NCBI GenBank assembly: GCA_014706295.1
Contig: JACSVZ010000010.1
Span: 19,744,501-19,808,500 of the forward strand
Origin: Lycocorax pyrrhopterus obiensis
Lineage: Eukaryota; Chordata; Aves; Passeriformes; Paradisaeidae
Direction: 5' to 3'
Length of the DNA stretch: 64,000 nucleotides
In this document: piece by piece, positions 60,901-64,000 of the stretch
Position numbering within the stretch: the first letter of the stretch is position 1
How the letters are laid out: every line of letters starts with the position of its first letter
Position numbers and translations under genes: made by a program
The notes under the pieces: model-generated
Seen by the model: only the letters and a program-made list of their open reading frames with translations
Database searches by the model: none
What the model was told of the DNA's origin: nothing

Positions 60901-63771
60901 CGTGTGGTTGAGTTCTGCTTTCTAGGCCAACGCTACCCCTGACGTCGTGTGCTCCGCGCTACCCTCCGTCTGTGTGTCCTGACAATGTGTCCAGTGTTTC
61001 CATCTGTATTCTGTATTGCAGGTTTGGGACCAGCCCTTTGGCTTGGGGCTTTTTTTGGTCAGAATCATCACAAGTAGCAAAATTTAGGGGCTGTTTATTC
61101 GTATTTATTAGCAAAGCCCAGTTGGGTGTTGCAGATGGTGGAGCAGCCTGTGATAAAGCTGGACTGGTGCCTGTGGGGGTGGTTTGGGTACAAACTGAGG
61201 AGGTTGATGTCTGTGCAGACACATTGGTTGTGTCTTGTGATGGTCACATGAAGGCGAGTCCAGCAGCCGCCATGTGCAGGCTGGGTCCCGTGCCAGTGAA
61301 TAGCTCCTTCATACAGCTCCTGCCTCCAGCTACAACCTTCCAAAACAGCCTCTTTCCATGTCCTGCTCAGCAGCCCAGGCTGCTGGATGGATGGATGGAT
61401 GAGAGATCACGTGCGGCCCCATGGGGCTGAGCATGTGATGGGTCACCAGCTGCACCGCCTGTTTTGCCCATTCTTTTCTTGGCCATCAAGTCGCTGATTG
61501 TGTTCCCCAGCTGGTGAGTAGAGGCCCACTGGAATCCAATGCTCCCGACCCACGTCCAGGGTATCCCAGAGCATCAAACACCCAGAGCATCTGCAGTCCA
61601 TGGGGCACCAGTACATGAGGTGGCTGCTGCAGGTACAGTTGACTCCGAGGTTCTTTAAGGATTAAGAGCTTCCTGACAAGACCAAGATTCAAGTTTTTTG
61701 GCTGGTGATTGCCAAGGACTAACCTACCTTGCAGTGAGACACAAGTGGGCAGAACAGCTCCTGGCTGTGGTCAGCACACCACTTTTGTTTGGCACCTAAG
61801 CCTGGAGAGCTTTCCTGCAGCAGCTGCATAAATGGAAAGCCTTGGCTGGAGGAACCACACCAGAAATAACCTCTGCAAACATCCTTAGAGAGTGGGACCT
61901 CCATAATGAACCAGTCGTTCTGCTCCACCCTCCACGCTAAAGCCATGAATTGACAAACATGAGTACAAGTACTTGCCACCAGCTGATCCCAAGCACAGAT
62001 GAAGAGCCAGCAATGAAAGAAGATCTCTTGCCCTCAGCCATTCAGAGGGAGCTTGAGGAAGTTCTTCCATGCAGCATTCACTGAGCTTCAGGAAGTTTTT
62101 CCATGCAGCACACAGCCTGCTGGCATGAGCCCCTTGACCACAGTTACCTTATGGGTGGGTGAAACACAGGTTGCTCTGTCAGAAGAAAAATATTTGGTTC
62201 CTTCCTCATCCAGGAGACAACTTCAGACCCCCAGTTATTGCCATTTGCCCTCATGGTGTTTTGTTGTGTTCTCTAGGAGGGGATTTTCTGGTGCAGATGC
62301 TCATCTTCACATCTGAGGTTTCCCATCCTTTCCCTTCAGAGTTTCCTGGCAGAGAGCCTCAGACAGAAGGATCGCGTGCAAAAAATGCCTTTTAGGCTTT
62401 ATTTATTAAAGATGGAAACTCAAAAAGTTGAAATTACTCAAGAACAAAACCATATTGTGGGGGCAAATATTTAACAGATCATTTTTAAAACAAGTAGTAG
62501 GTTTGGGCTGGATGGAGTCACTTTTATAGGTTTTGAATTGCTTTTTTCCCAGTGTCCACCCACAGTTTCTGTGTGATCATCACCTAAATGTAAGAATTAC
62601 AGGAACAAAATCTCTTTCATGGTTTAGGCAGTTCTTGGCTTTGCCAGTGATAATTTTGCCTTACATGCTGCCATCTCCTGGCTGGAAGAGAGGTTAGTCC
62701 AAGGGGGGGAAATAAAACGTGGAAAAAGAGTAAATATAGTAAATGTGACCCCCCTGCAGCCTATTTTTATAGAATTTATTTTAAATATTTTTAATAGAAG
62801 TAAAATAAATGCTTTAAAGCATAGAGCATTCAGTTGAGACATTGAGGTGATAGGAAAGCCACAGGAGATATTTGACCATCATCTCCCAAATCCTTTCATA
62901 CAACCTGATTCTCCACTTTCCTTATGCTGAAAGTCTCTCCTCCAGGAGTCCAGCTCCGAAATCACAGCTGCAATTGGAAAACAGAACAAAAATTTTTATA
63001 TTTTTTAAATATGTCAAGTTTATTTCAGGGCTACTTCATGGGATCCTGTTAGCTTGAATTACTGCAAATTCATCCCACCCTTAAAACTGATCCAAGGGCA
63101 TTTTTAATGGTGGCAAAGGTGGAGATATTTTCTATTAAAGCTGCGAAATTTCTTCTTTAAAGGGTTCATTTTGGTGTGTCCTTGGCACAAAGACTTTGGT
63201 CTTTTTTTCTGTAAAGTGCTCAACAAGAATTGGAGGAGGAACCTCTGCTGGGACAGATCCAGGTGGTTGAAGGTTCCCTTGGGGAATCACTTCTTTGTGG
63301 CTAACAGGACGCTCTGGGTGCAGAGCTGGAGTGTCTGGATGAAGATGGTGGAAGAGCTCTGCAGGCTGAGCAATAAGGACCCGTGGCTTGGTGCAAACTG
63401 ATTTTCATCACTGACTGCTCAAGGAAAAAGAAGGTTGTACCTGGTTGGAGAGCTGGAGCGAGGGAAATGCCTCTCTTTATTAGGAGTCATTAAAATATTT
63501 CTCTAGGGACTCACCAGGACTGTAGGTTTTCACCTGTAGGCAAATTGAAATAAAGACATAGGAGATGAAATAGCTGATTTTTGAGAGGGAAAAAAAAATC
63601 ATCTGATACCCCAAGAGCTGTCTTGTTTTTAAATGCTTTGTGCTTGGAATCGTTACAGACCGTGCAGCGATTCACCTCCGGGGAAGGCCAGGCCAAACTG
63701 CACAAAACCATGTCCCAGGGGGAGATTGGGAAGCTGGCAGCCACGCAGAAGAGTCTGACTCCGGATGGGAG
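9879..63771 (+). CDS. MYO9A: MYO9A, unconventional myosin-IXa, partial (19 exons, both ends outside window)
   Basis: Joined exons read as one open frame of about 1,341 codons. In order they give the middle and C-terminal motor (switch II DIFGFE at w46), a long loop 2 insertion, converter, six IQ motifs (w534 to w663), a long charged tail with a coiled coil (w1013 to w1063), and conserved tail blocks [10 protein letters not shown] and KTMSQGEI. Class IX myosins are single-headed actin motors with a C-terminal RhoGAP that inactivates Rho. The loop 2 insertion, the six IQs and the tail blocks match my recollection of vertebrate MYO9A better than MYO9B. The P-loop, switch I and RA domain (upstream) and the C1 and RhoGAP domains (downstream) are not in the window, so the gene continues both ways. 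All 18 junctions have AG acceptor and GT donor with compatible phase. Family assignment is recognition from memory, not a search. Confidence 0.95.
9996..18235 (+). other. MYO9A: MYO9A intron 1
   Basis: 8.2 kb between exons 1 and 2. It holds a 68-72 bp tandem repeat at 13472-13638 and several TTAATTAA-type AT stretches (16470-16490, 16650-16675). Otherwise I see unique sequence. Open frames here are short and lack codon bias or recognisable homology. Confidence 0.85.
13472..13638 (+). repeat. 68-72 bp tandem repeat (minisatellite), about 2.5 copies
   Basis: The unit begins aactcatggccatgaagaaa and recurs at 13473, 13541 and 13613. Each unit itself contains a second, half-unit copy of atggccatgaagaaaa, so the array looks like an older 30-40 bp duplication that was then duplicated again. 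The minus-strand frame through it (repeating FLHGHEFFM and NFSSWPLIL) is a by-product. Confidence 0.85.
18236..18370 (+). CDS. MYO9A: MYO9A exon 2: switch II and relay helix
   Basis: 135 bp, 45 codons (w40-84), phase 0/0. Acceptor is cttgcag, donor gtaagt (consensus). It starts [26 protein letters not shown] is the switch II nucleotide-sensing motif that coordinates the ATP gamma-phosphate and drives the recovery stroke. [14 protein letters not shown] is the start of the relay helix. The exon is nearly invariant among myosins and anchors the reading frame of the whole model. Confidence 0.96.
22160..22380 (+). mobile_element. Degraded CR1 3' tails flanking an unclassified repeat
   Basis: tgatttgatggtcttggagg at 22161 and ttttccaaccttgattctat at 22350 both look like CR1 3' ends. 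The repeat copy at 22182-22344 lies between them. Either one CR1 tail was split by an insertion or two tails abut; the sequence alone does not decide. Confidence 0.5.
22182..22344 (+). repeat. Unclassified interspersed repeat, copy A
   Basis: Shares most of about 160 bp with copy B at 25666. Common landmarks in order are ctggtc..ctccctcc, tctgaattttacc, the gattttg.ggagca.cag run, gtttagatatctta, and aagtgtgagtttaa then aatcat. It has no coding content, and I do not recognise the family. Confidence 0.7.
22898..23130 (+). mobile_element. CR1 LINE fragment
   Basis: Plus-strand CR1 3' region: gggcaggttcaggttggaca, tcaggaggaatttcttcatg, aggtgtccaaggaaagactg, gtggcactcagtgctctggg, ttggactcgatggtctggga, ttttccaagctcggtgattt. 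About 230 bp, a common avian CR1 subfamily tail different from the 1060 copy. Confidence 0.88.
23199..23309 (+). mobile_element. CR1 3'-end fragment
   Basis: Contains cctgggatagtggaaggtgt, gatctttaaggtctcttcca and acacaaccattctgtg, the tail of the same CR1 subfamily as at 1060, here only about 110 bp long. It sits 70 bp after another CR1 fragment of a different subfamily. Confidence 0.75.
25666..25826 (+). repeat. Unclassified interspersed repeat, copy B
   Basis: Direct-orientation partner of the copy at 22182, about 3.5 kb downstream in the same intron. It carries the same ordered landmarks and a tttagatatctta sub-repeat. No CR1 tail follows it, unlike copy A. Confidence 0.7.
29718..30249 (+). 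mobile_element. CR1 LINE fragment, 5'-truncated
   Basis: About 530 bp, near-parallel to the 1060 copy (gagaccccacctgcagagc, ccagaggaggccatggagat, gggctccaggagagctggag, gggcaccctgggatagtgga, cttccagcccaaactgtg). The strong similarity of the two copies suggests the same, relatively young subfamily. Long frames on the minus strand (29611-30138, 29940-30500) are shadows of this element. Confidence 0.9.
30576..30697 (+). CDS. MYO9A: MYO9A exon 3: relay helix continuation
   Basis: 122 bp, starts at phase 0 (w85) and ends 2 nt into codon w125. Acceptor is ttttttag, donor gtgagt. It encodes [15 protein letters not shown] followed by [18 protein letters not shown], the standard myosin block after the relay helix. 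The open AA at the end is completed by T from exon 4 to give Asn. The codon is therefore split across an intron of 1,008 bp. Confidence 0.95.
30698..31705 (+). other. MYO9A: MYO9A intron 3
   Basis: 1,008 bp of apparently unique intronic sequence between exons 3 and 4. I recognise no repeat, RNA or regulatory element in it. Confidence 0.85.
31706..31847 (+). CDS. MYO9A: MYO9A exon 4: lower 50 kDa subdomain
   Basis: 142 bp. It takes 1 nt to finish w125, then 47 codons to w172, ending at phase 0. Acceptor is ctcag after a CT-rich tract. The donor is AAG|gtcggt, an off-consensus 5' splice site (C, G, G at +3 to +5). The peptide includes [14 protein letters not shown] and [14 protein letters not shown]. 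The HYAGKV motif is a general myosin signature of the lower 50K domain. An open frame on the opposite strand here is a shadow. Confidence 0.94.
31848..32531 (+). other. MYO9A: MYO9A intron 4
   Basis: 684 bp that starts with the off-consensus donor gtcggt and ends with a CT-rich acceptor ccttcccttag-type tract. The exon 4 frame stays open for about 50 codons into the intron before a stop, with no conserved peptide. Confidence 0.85.
32532..32727 (+). CDS. MYO9A: MYO9A exon 5: actin-contact region and start of loop 2
   Basis: 196 bp, phase 0 start (w173), ending 1 nt into w238. Acceptor is ccctag, donor gtacgt. It encodes [20 protein letters not shown], then [20 protein letters not shown] and a basic stretch ending [12 protein letters not shown]. 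The helix-loop-helix part of the lower 50K domain binds actin. The [20 protein letters not shown] segment is a class IX extension leading into loop 2. Confidence 0.95.
33958..34015 (+). repeat. TC/TA simple sequence
   Basis: Contains tatctctctctatatatatc then degenerate tagatatgattagagatata in intron 5. An impure microsatellite. Confidence 0.7.
34497..34625 (+). mobile_element. CR1 3'-end fragment
   Basis: ggctggacagggcttggagc, gtggcagggggtgggactgg, ttttaaggtcccttccaact and aaaccattctgggattctg give a clear CR1 3' tail of about 130 bp. Confidence 0.88.
37063..37182 (+). CDS. MYO9A: MYO9A exon 6: class IX loop 2 region, N-terminal part
   Basis: 120 bp, takes 2 nt to complete w238 (G+GG, Gly) and ends 1 nt into w278. 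Acceptor is cccaag|GG, donor a|gtaagg. It encodes [20 protein letters not shown] followed by [20 protein letters not shown]. In class IX myosins this segment opens the unusually long loop 2 insertion, which tethers the single head to actin and supports processive movement. The split Ser codon is A+GT across the junction. Confidence 0.93.
37183..41619 (+). other. MYO9A: MYO9A intron 6
   Basis: 4.4 kb, AT-rich with T-runs around 40630-40670 and TA/TTTA-rich sequence around 40975-41020. A 25-bp tandem duplication lies at 41529-41577, shortly before the exon 7 acceptor. No gene or recognisable mobile element was seen. Confidence 0.85.
41529..41577 (+). repeat. 25-bp tandem duplication
   Basis: Two abutting copies beginning atggctctgctaattgtctg at 41529 and 41554, identical for 21 bases and differing only near the end of the unit. 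They lie about 45 bp upstream of the exon 7 acceptor. Confidence 0.85.
41620..41695 (+). CDS. MYO9A: MYO9A exon 7: short loop 2 exon
   Basis: 76 bp, phases 1 to 2 (2 nt of w278, 24 codons, 2 nt of w303). Acceptor is gctgctgcag|GT, donor CG|gtgagg. It encodes [15 protein letters not shown] plus a short polar run. The block [13 protein letters not shown] is a MYO9A loop 2 landmark. The polar, Ser/Thr-Pro-rich composition suits a flexible, possibly phosphorylated insert; that role is inference. The exon has no start codon and is too short to show as a stand-alone frame. Confidence 0.9.
41696..46089 (+). other. MYO9A: MYO9A intron 7
   Basis: 4.4 kb. It contains a run of nine G at 42127-42135 and two overlapping antisense open frames of about 175 codons at 42981-43986 that I do not accept as genes. 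No CR1 fragment was recognised here. Confidence 0.85.
46090..46233 (+). CDS. MYO9A: MYO9A exon 8: loop 2 insertion, central part
   Basis: 144 bp, takes 1 nt to complete w303 (CG+G, Arg), then 47 codons, then 2 nt of w351. Acceptor is tgtttcag, donor AT|gtcagt. The peptide holds [12 protein letters not shown], then LDKDGIF and [11 protein letters not shown]. This is the part of the loop that is least constrained in sequence between species, flanked by a conserved ERAHGIL end. Read-through past the donor gives only intron-derived residues. Confidence 0.9.
46234..46886 (+). other. MYO9A: MYO9A intron 8
   Basis: 653 bp, unique-looking, between two exons of the loop 2 insertion. It has a consensus pyrimidine acceptor at its 3' end (ttatctccccag). 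Nothing else was recognised. Confidence 0.85.
46887..46926 (+). CDS. MYO9A: MYO9A exon 9: 40-bp micro-sized exon
   Basis: 40 bp, 1 nt to complete w351 (AT+G, Met) and 13 codons to w364, ending at phase 0. Acceptor is ctccccag, donor AAG|gtgagt. It encodes [13 protein letters not shown], a strongly basic end of loop 2 just before the conserved HLLDV block. It was found by phase matching and recognition of the RNKNFKxKP motif. The basic charge would contact the negatively charged actin N-terminus (inference from myosin loop 2 knowledge). Confidence 0.88.
46927..47835 (+). other. MYO9A: MYO9A intron 9
   Basis: 909 bp. About a quarter of it is a CR1 fragment in minus orientation (47501-47711) ending some 125 bp before the exon 10 acceptor. 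Confidence 0.85.
47501..47711 (-). mobile_element. CR1 LINE fragment, minus orientation
   Basis: Begins agaatcatggaatcatggaa, then cccctgccatggtcagggac, ccaggatgctccaagcccca, ggatccaggggcagccacag, ctgtgccagggactcaccac: a reverse-complement CR1 3' end of about 210 bp in intron 9. Confidence 0.9.
47836..47958 (+). CDS. MYO9A: MYO9A exon 10: end of loop 2 into motor core
   Basis: 123 bp, 41 codons (w365-405), phase 0/0. Acceptor is tttttccgcag, donor gtgagc. It encodes [20 protein letters not shown] followed by [20 protein letters not shown]. The KKKK cluster continues the basic actin-facing surface, and SISAQF begins the return to the canonical motor fold (TVSxxF block in other myosins). A long antisense open frame overlaps this exon and is treated separately. 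Confidence 0.94.
48490..48560 (+). mobile_element. CR1 3'-end scrap
   Basis: ttggactcaatgatcttaaa followed by ggtgttttccaacctaaatg and a gattgttctgt end resembles a CR1 3' terminus. Only about 70 bp. Confidence 0.65.
48774..48845 (+). repeat. TA/CA-rich simple sequence
   Basis: Alternating purine-pyrimidine stretch with acacacatatg, tatatatatatat and tatatttatatattt segments in intron 10. An impure microsatellite. Confidence 0.75.
51149..51229 (+). CDS. MYO9A: MYO9A exon 11: motor core, YFVKCIRSN block
   Basis: 81 bp, 27 codons (w406-432), phase 0/0. Acceptor is ctgtcgcag, donor gtaaat. It encodes [20 protein letters not shown] followed by IRSNAEK. The L-x-x-L-M-x-T-L...P-x-FVKCIRxN pattern is the universal myosin motif before the SH2/SH1 helices and carries the movement of the relay to the converter. 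Confidence 0.96.
51230..52055 (+). other. MYO9A: MYO9A intron 11
   Basis: 826 bp, AT-rich near 51425-51485. No repeat family or gene was recognised. Confidence 0.85.
52056..52166 (+). CDS. MYO9A: MYO9A exon 12: SH1-like helix and converter start
   Basis: 111 bp, 37 codons (w433-469), phase 0/0. Acceptor is cccttccag, donor gttgag. It encodes [20 protein letters not shown] followed by [31 protein letters not shown] is the SH2/SH1 region. As in other class IX motors the two reactive cysteines of muscle myosin are absent (Arg, Tyr and Thr occupy the region). GYxxKYSF starts the converter. Confidence 0.96.
52167..53148 (+). other. MYO9A: MYO9A intron 12
   Basis: 982 bp, ending in a long T tract before the exon 13 acceptor. 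A 119-codon open frame inside has no recognisable content. Confidence 0.85.
53149..53271 (+). CDS. MYO9A: MYO9A exon 13: converter
   Basis: 123 bp, 41 codons (w470-510), phase 0/0. Acceptor is ttcccttctcag after a run of T, donor gtaaat. It encodes [20 protein letters not shown], then [20 protein letters not shown] and M. This is the converter, which amplifies small movements of the motor core. The NYQVGRT(K)MVF junction into exon 14 leads into the lever arm. Confidence 0.95.
53272..53772 (+). other. MYO9A: MYO9A intron 13
   Basis: 501 bp of unique-looking sequence between the converter exon and the first IQ exon. Nothing further was recognised. Confidence 0.85.
53773..53922 (+). CDS. MYO9A: MYO9A exon 14: end of motor, IQ motif 1
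   Basis: 150 bp, 50 codons (w511-560), phase 0/0. Acceptor is ttttggccag, donor gtgggt. It encodes [20 protein letters not shown], then an IQ-like repeat [16 protein letters not shown] (w534 on) and the first residues (ISIQ) of IQ2. IQ motifs bind calmodulin or calmodulin-like light chains and stiffen the lever arm. GC content is clearly higher than in the upstream motor exons. Confidence 0.95.
54157..54467 (+). CDS. MYO9A: MYO9A exon 15: IQ motifs 2 to 6
   Basis: 311 bp, 103 codons plus 2 nt (w561-664). Acceptor is tgtttgcag, donor AG|gtaacg. It finishes IQ2 ([11 protein letters not shown]) and carries four more IQ-like repeats starting VILQ (w586), HLIQ (w609), TSIQ (w627) and VCLQ (w650), each followed by W/C-R-x-x-x-x-R/A-R. 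With exon 14 this makes six IQ motifs, as expected for MYO9A. A polar linker ([12 protein letters not shown]) separates IQ2 and IQ3. The exon is very GC-rich and throws long antisense shadows. Confidence 0.95.
54468..55394 (+). other. MYO9A: MYO9A intron 15
   Basis: 927 bp. It contains a (GGT)n-like trinucleotide stretch at 55281-55316. The preceding intron 14 (53923-54156, 234 bp) is the shortest in the window and contains an 11-G run. Confidence 0.85.
55281..55316 (+). repeat. GGT/GAT trinucleotide repeat
   Basis: ctggtggtggtgaggtgatg followed by gtggtggtggtgataag, an impure GGT repeat in intron 15. It produces a poly-His frame on the minus strand that is not a gene. Confidence 0.8.
55395..57020 (+). 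CDS. MYO9A: MYO9A exon 16: large tail exon
   Basis: 1,626 bp: 1 nt closing w664 (AG+G, Arg), 541 codons (w665-1205) and 2 nt of w1206. Acceptor is tttcttccag, donor CA|gtgagt; the in-frame TGA right after is part of the donor, not the gene end. The start reads [15 protein letters not shown], leaving the last IQ. Landmarks are [25 protein letters not shown] with [10 protein letters not shown] (55693-55815), and [13 protein letters not shown] charged heptad-rich coiled coil [18 protein letters not shown] follows at about 56440-56592, then [15 protein letters not shown] and a low-complexity basic end. The tail before C1-RhoGAP is mostly disordered and Ser/Pro/Glu-rich. Recognition of the RPx[16 protein letters not shown] and [15 protein letters not shown] blocks supports MYO9A. 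Confidence 0.95.
57021..58280 (+). other. MYO9A: MYO9A intron 16
   Basis: 1,260 bp. It begins with the donor of the large tail exon and runs at once into a 12-13 bp tandem repeat (57039-57108). The remainder is unique-looking. Confidence 0.75.
57039..57108 (+). repeat. 12-13 bp minisatellite, about 5 copies
   Basis: Units of ggctttctccata with variants (ggctttctccta, ggctttcccctac, ggctgtctccata) repeat just after the exon 16 donor. The unit is pyrimidine-rich on the + strand. Confidence 0.85.
58281..58362 (+). CDS. MYO9A: Probable MYO9A exon 17 (small tail exon, inferred by phase)
   Basis: 82 bp with a strong acceptor (tgttctgttgtgtttcag) and consensus donor (GAG|gtgagt). Exon 16 leaves 2 nt (CA); this exon gives C (His) and then 27 open codons ([21 protein letters not shown]), ending at phase 0. 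That is exactly what the nearest strong acceptor of exon 18 needs. I do not recall this peptide from other vertebrates, so the call rests on splice sites and phase. It may be an alternatively used exon. Confidence 0.65.
58363..58862 (+). other. MYO9A: MYO9A intron 17
   Basis: 500 bp ending in a (GTTTT)n tract (58825-58846) that provides the T-rich region before the exon 18 acceptor. Confidence 0.7.
58825..58846 (+). repeat. GTTTT pentanucleotide repeat forming the pre-exon 18 T-rich tract
   Basis: Four near-perfect gtttt units (cgttttgttttgttttgttt) about 20 bp before the exon 18 acceptor. The tract probably serves as the pyrimidine-rich element for that acceptor, so its length could affect splicing (inference). 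Confidence 0.8.
58863..59075 (+). CDS. MYO9A: MYO9A exon 18: [10 protein letters not shown] tail block
   Basis: 213 bp, 71 codons (w1234-1304), phase 0/0. Acceptor is caagcag, downstream of a GTTTT-repeat pyrimidine-like tract; donor is ATG|gtaatt. It encodes [20 protein letters not shown], an acidic run GDTEEEDYD, and [10 protein letters not shown]. The basic [10 protein letters not shown] block followed by the acidic run is a well conserved MYO9A tail feature. A second acceptor 8 nt further in (exon start 58871) is discussed as a finding. Confidence 0.93.
59246..59372 (-). mobile_element. CR1 3'-end fragment, minus orientation
   Basis: aatcacagaatcacggaatg, gtttggattggaagggactt, taccatgggcagggacacct and tccactagacaagggtgctc mark the reverse complement of a CR1 3' end, about 125 bp, 170 bp downstream of exon 18. 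Confidence 0.88.
60495..60600 (-). mobile_element. CR1 3'-end fragment, minus orientation, diverged
   Basis: tagaatcataggaacattta, ggttagaaaagatctctaag and attgttgagtcaaaccacaa match a diverged reverse-complement CR1 tail, followed by a poorly conserved 40-bp stretch. Confidence 0.8.
61383..61400 (+). repeat. TGGA tetranucleotide microsatellite
   Basis: About four units of tgga (ctggatggatggatggatga) in intron 18. Confidence 0.85.
62049..62116 (+). repeat. 34-bp tandem duplication
   Basis: Two abutting copies of gagctt[g/c]aggaagtt[c/t]ttccatgcagca, starting at 62049 and 62083, with a few substitutions between them. Confidence 0.8.
63659..63771 (+). CDS. MYO9A: MYO9A exon 19 (last in window): KTMSQGEI tail block
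   Basis: 113 bp, phase 0 start (w1305), 37 codons and 2 nt (AG|gtagga). Acceptor is atcgttacag. It encodes [20 protein letters not shown] then [12 protein letters not shown]. The xx[16 protein letters not shown] block directly follows the DSEM end of exon 18 in MYO9A, so no exon is missing between them in the main transcript. The C1 zinc finger and RhoGAP exons should follow beyond position 64000. Confidence 0.92.
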
Positions 63772-64000
63772 GTAGGAATCAGGGCTGGAGATGGCAGACA
63801 AGTCCCTCCTATGTCCCTCTTGCTCTCCATCACCTTGTTGAGCCACCCAGGCTCCTTTGGAGCTGCCAAGGCCAGCACGAGTTACCCTTCCCACCTTTCC
63901 TACATGACTATGGACAGGCCCAATTAAATGAGGTGTCTGGCTCACAGCACAATTAAGTTTTGGTGACATGGGCCACATGTCCTGTCCTAAACCACCCAAT

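Larger units (their letters stand above)
59076..63658 (+). other. MYO9A: MYO9A intron 18
   Basis: 4.6 kb. It contains two CR1 fragments in minus orientation (59246-59372, 60495-60600), a CpG-rich pseudo-exon-like segment at 60926, a TGGA microsatellite (61383-61400) and a 34-bp tandem duplication (62049-62116). No separate gene was recognised. Confidence 0.85.

Noticed and set aside
9879..63771. Assignment to MYO9B instead of MYO9A
   Set aside because: Six IQ motifs, the [13 protein letters not shown] loop, and the [18 protein letters not shown] and KTMSQGEI tail blocks fit MYO9A as I recall it. A database comparison would settle it.

Overview
The window looks like one internal stretch of a bird nuclear chromosome. 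Short, well-conserved coding exons are separated by long AT-rich introns. The introns carry many 5'-truncated CR1 LINE fragments, in both orientations, ending in the characteristic avian CR1 3' tail (ttccaaccca.. attctatgg type). No bacterial-style operon, rRNA, tRNA, CRISPR array or intact transposon was recognised. The exact species cannot be read from the sequence.

One gene explains all the coding signal I can support: MYO9A (unconventional myosin-IXa) on the + strand. I place 19 exons between 9879 and 63771. Splice phases are compatible across every junction, giving about 1,341 codons of continuous reading frame (numbered w1 to w1341 below). The gene is cut at both ends. The N-terminal RA-like domain, P-loop and switch I lie upstream of the window. 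The C1 zinc finger and RhoGAP domain lie downstream.

Layout: 1-9878 is upstream intron with four CR1 fragments. 9879-32727 holds five exons for the middle of the motor (HR-rich helix, switch II DIFGFE, relay, lower 50K region). 37063-46926 holds four short exons for the long class-IX loop 2 insertion. 47836-53271 finishes the motor (actin-binding HLH region, SH1-like helix, converter). 53773-54467 encodes six IQ motifs that bind calmodulin or light chains. 55395-57020 is a single large tail exon of 1,626 bp with a charged coiled coil. 58281-59075 holds a small inferred exon and the conserved [10 protein letters not shown] tail exon. 63659-63771 is the last exon seen.

The protein would be a single-headed actin motor whose tail, encoded beyond the window, switches off Rho. 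The most interesting extra signals are five. (1) A phase-compatible exon 17, followed by paired acceptors 8 nt apart at exon 18 that would keep frame with or without exon 17. (2) An unclassified direct repeat pair of about 160 bp in intron 2. (3) A 12-13 bp minisatellite starting 18 bp after the exon 16 donor. (4) A 68-72 bp minisatellite in intron 1. (5) A CpG-rich pseudo-exon-like segment in intron 18.
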